From positions 11,026,306 through 11,090,305 of the forward strand of contig CM030862.1 in NCBI GenBank assembly GCA_018105865.1: a stretch of DNA of 64,000 nucleotides, read 5' to 3'. Position 1 is the stretch's first letter. Each line of letters opens with the position of its first letter. The notes beneath the pieces are model-generated. The model saw nothing but the letters and a program-made list of their open reading frames with translations, was not told the DNA's origin and did not search any database. Shown in pieces: positions 63,749 to 64,000 of the stretch. The stretch comes from Metaphire vulgaris. Taxonomy: Eukaryota; Annelida; Clitellata; Crassiclitellata; Megascolecidae. The position numbers and the translations under genes were made by a program.

Positions 63749-64000
63749 AGTTGGGTGGTCCACAGGGTGGTCCACCCTCTACTGAAATAGGCAGAAATTG
63801 CTGCGTATTAGAAACTTTTCTTCTATATCAATGGCTATTTTTTAGCTTATAGCCGGATGGCCCAAACATATAGAACGTATTCTTTTATAGACCTATAACT
63901 TTTTATTTCTTGAGAGGAGCGACTAAATCATTGAGTTGGGTGGTCCAGAGGACTAGCACCCTCTACTGAAATAGGCAGCAATTGCTGCGTATTAGAAAAA
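63749..64000 (-). repeat. Second locus of the tandem-dimer repeat, cut by the window end
   Basis: CCCTCTACTGAAATAGGCAG occurs at about 63774 and 63960, with GTTGGGTGGTCCA beside each. Its reverse complement matches the unit at 38802. Confidence 0.6.

Overview
Eukaryotic (metazoan) nuclear DNA. The coding blocks are small exons with canonical GT-AG introns, set in a sea of LINE tails, tRNA-derived SINEs, MITEs and microsatellites. Repeat style and gene content suggest a marine invertebrate, possibly a deuterostome, but the species cannot be fixed from the sequence. There is no operon, CRISPR array or prokaryotic signal.

Layout. (1) About 1.04-2.67 kb, plus strand: the last two coding exons of a profilin; its first exon is probably left of the window. 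(2) About 6.5-17.7 kb, plus strand: a complete 13-exon gene for DNA helicase B (HELB), 1176 codons, with all exon phases matching. Its helicase domain carries an unusual insertion of about seven degenerate 34-residue acidic repeats between Walker A and the next helicase motif. (3) About 18.87-24.19 kb: a satellite array of roughly 16 units of about 335 bp, whose right edge was later hit by two DNA transposons. (4) About 27.3-44.9 kb, or further right, minus strand: a gene I do not recognise. Twelve phase-consistent exons give at least 1384 residues: a long Cys-containing ectodomain, then about five membrane segments separated by two large loops. (5) About 45-64 kb: mostly repeats, with no confident gene. 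It holds hAT-type MITEs with clean 8-bp target duplications, nested insertions, an 18-bp minisatellite, AT palindromes and long triplet-repeat tracts.

How the genes relate. Profilin (actin monomer control) and HELB (a replication and repair helicase that acts with RPA) are independent housekeeping-type genes in head-to-tail order. The membrane-protein gene is convergent with HELB across the satellite. The most interesting items are the repeat-expanded, possibly multivalent RPA-docking region of HELB, the orphan five-pass membrane protein, and a satellite whose internal palindrome varies in its AT centre.
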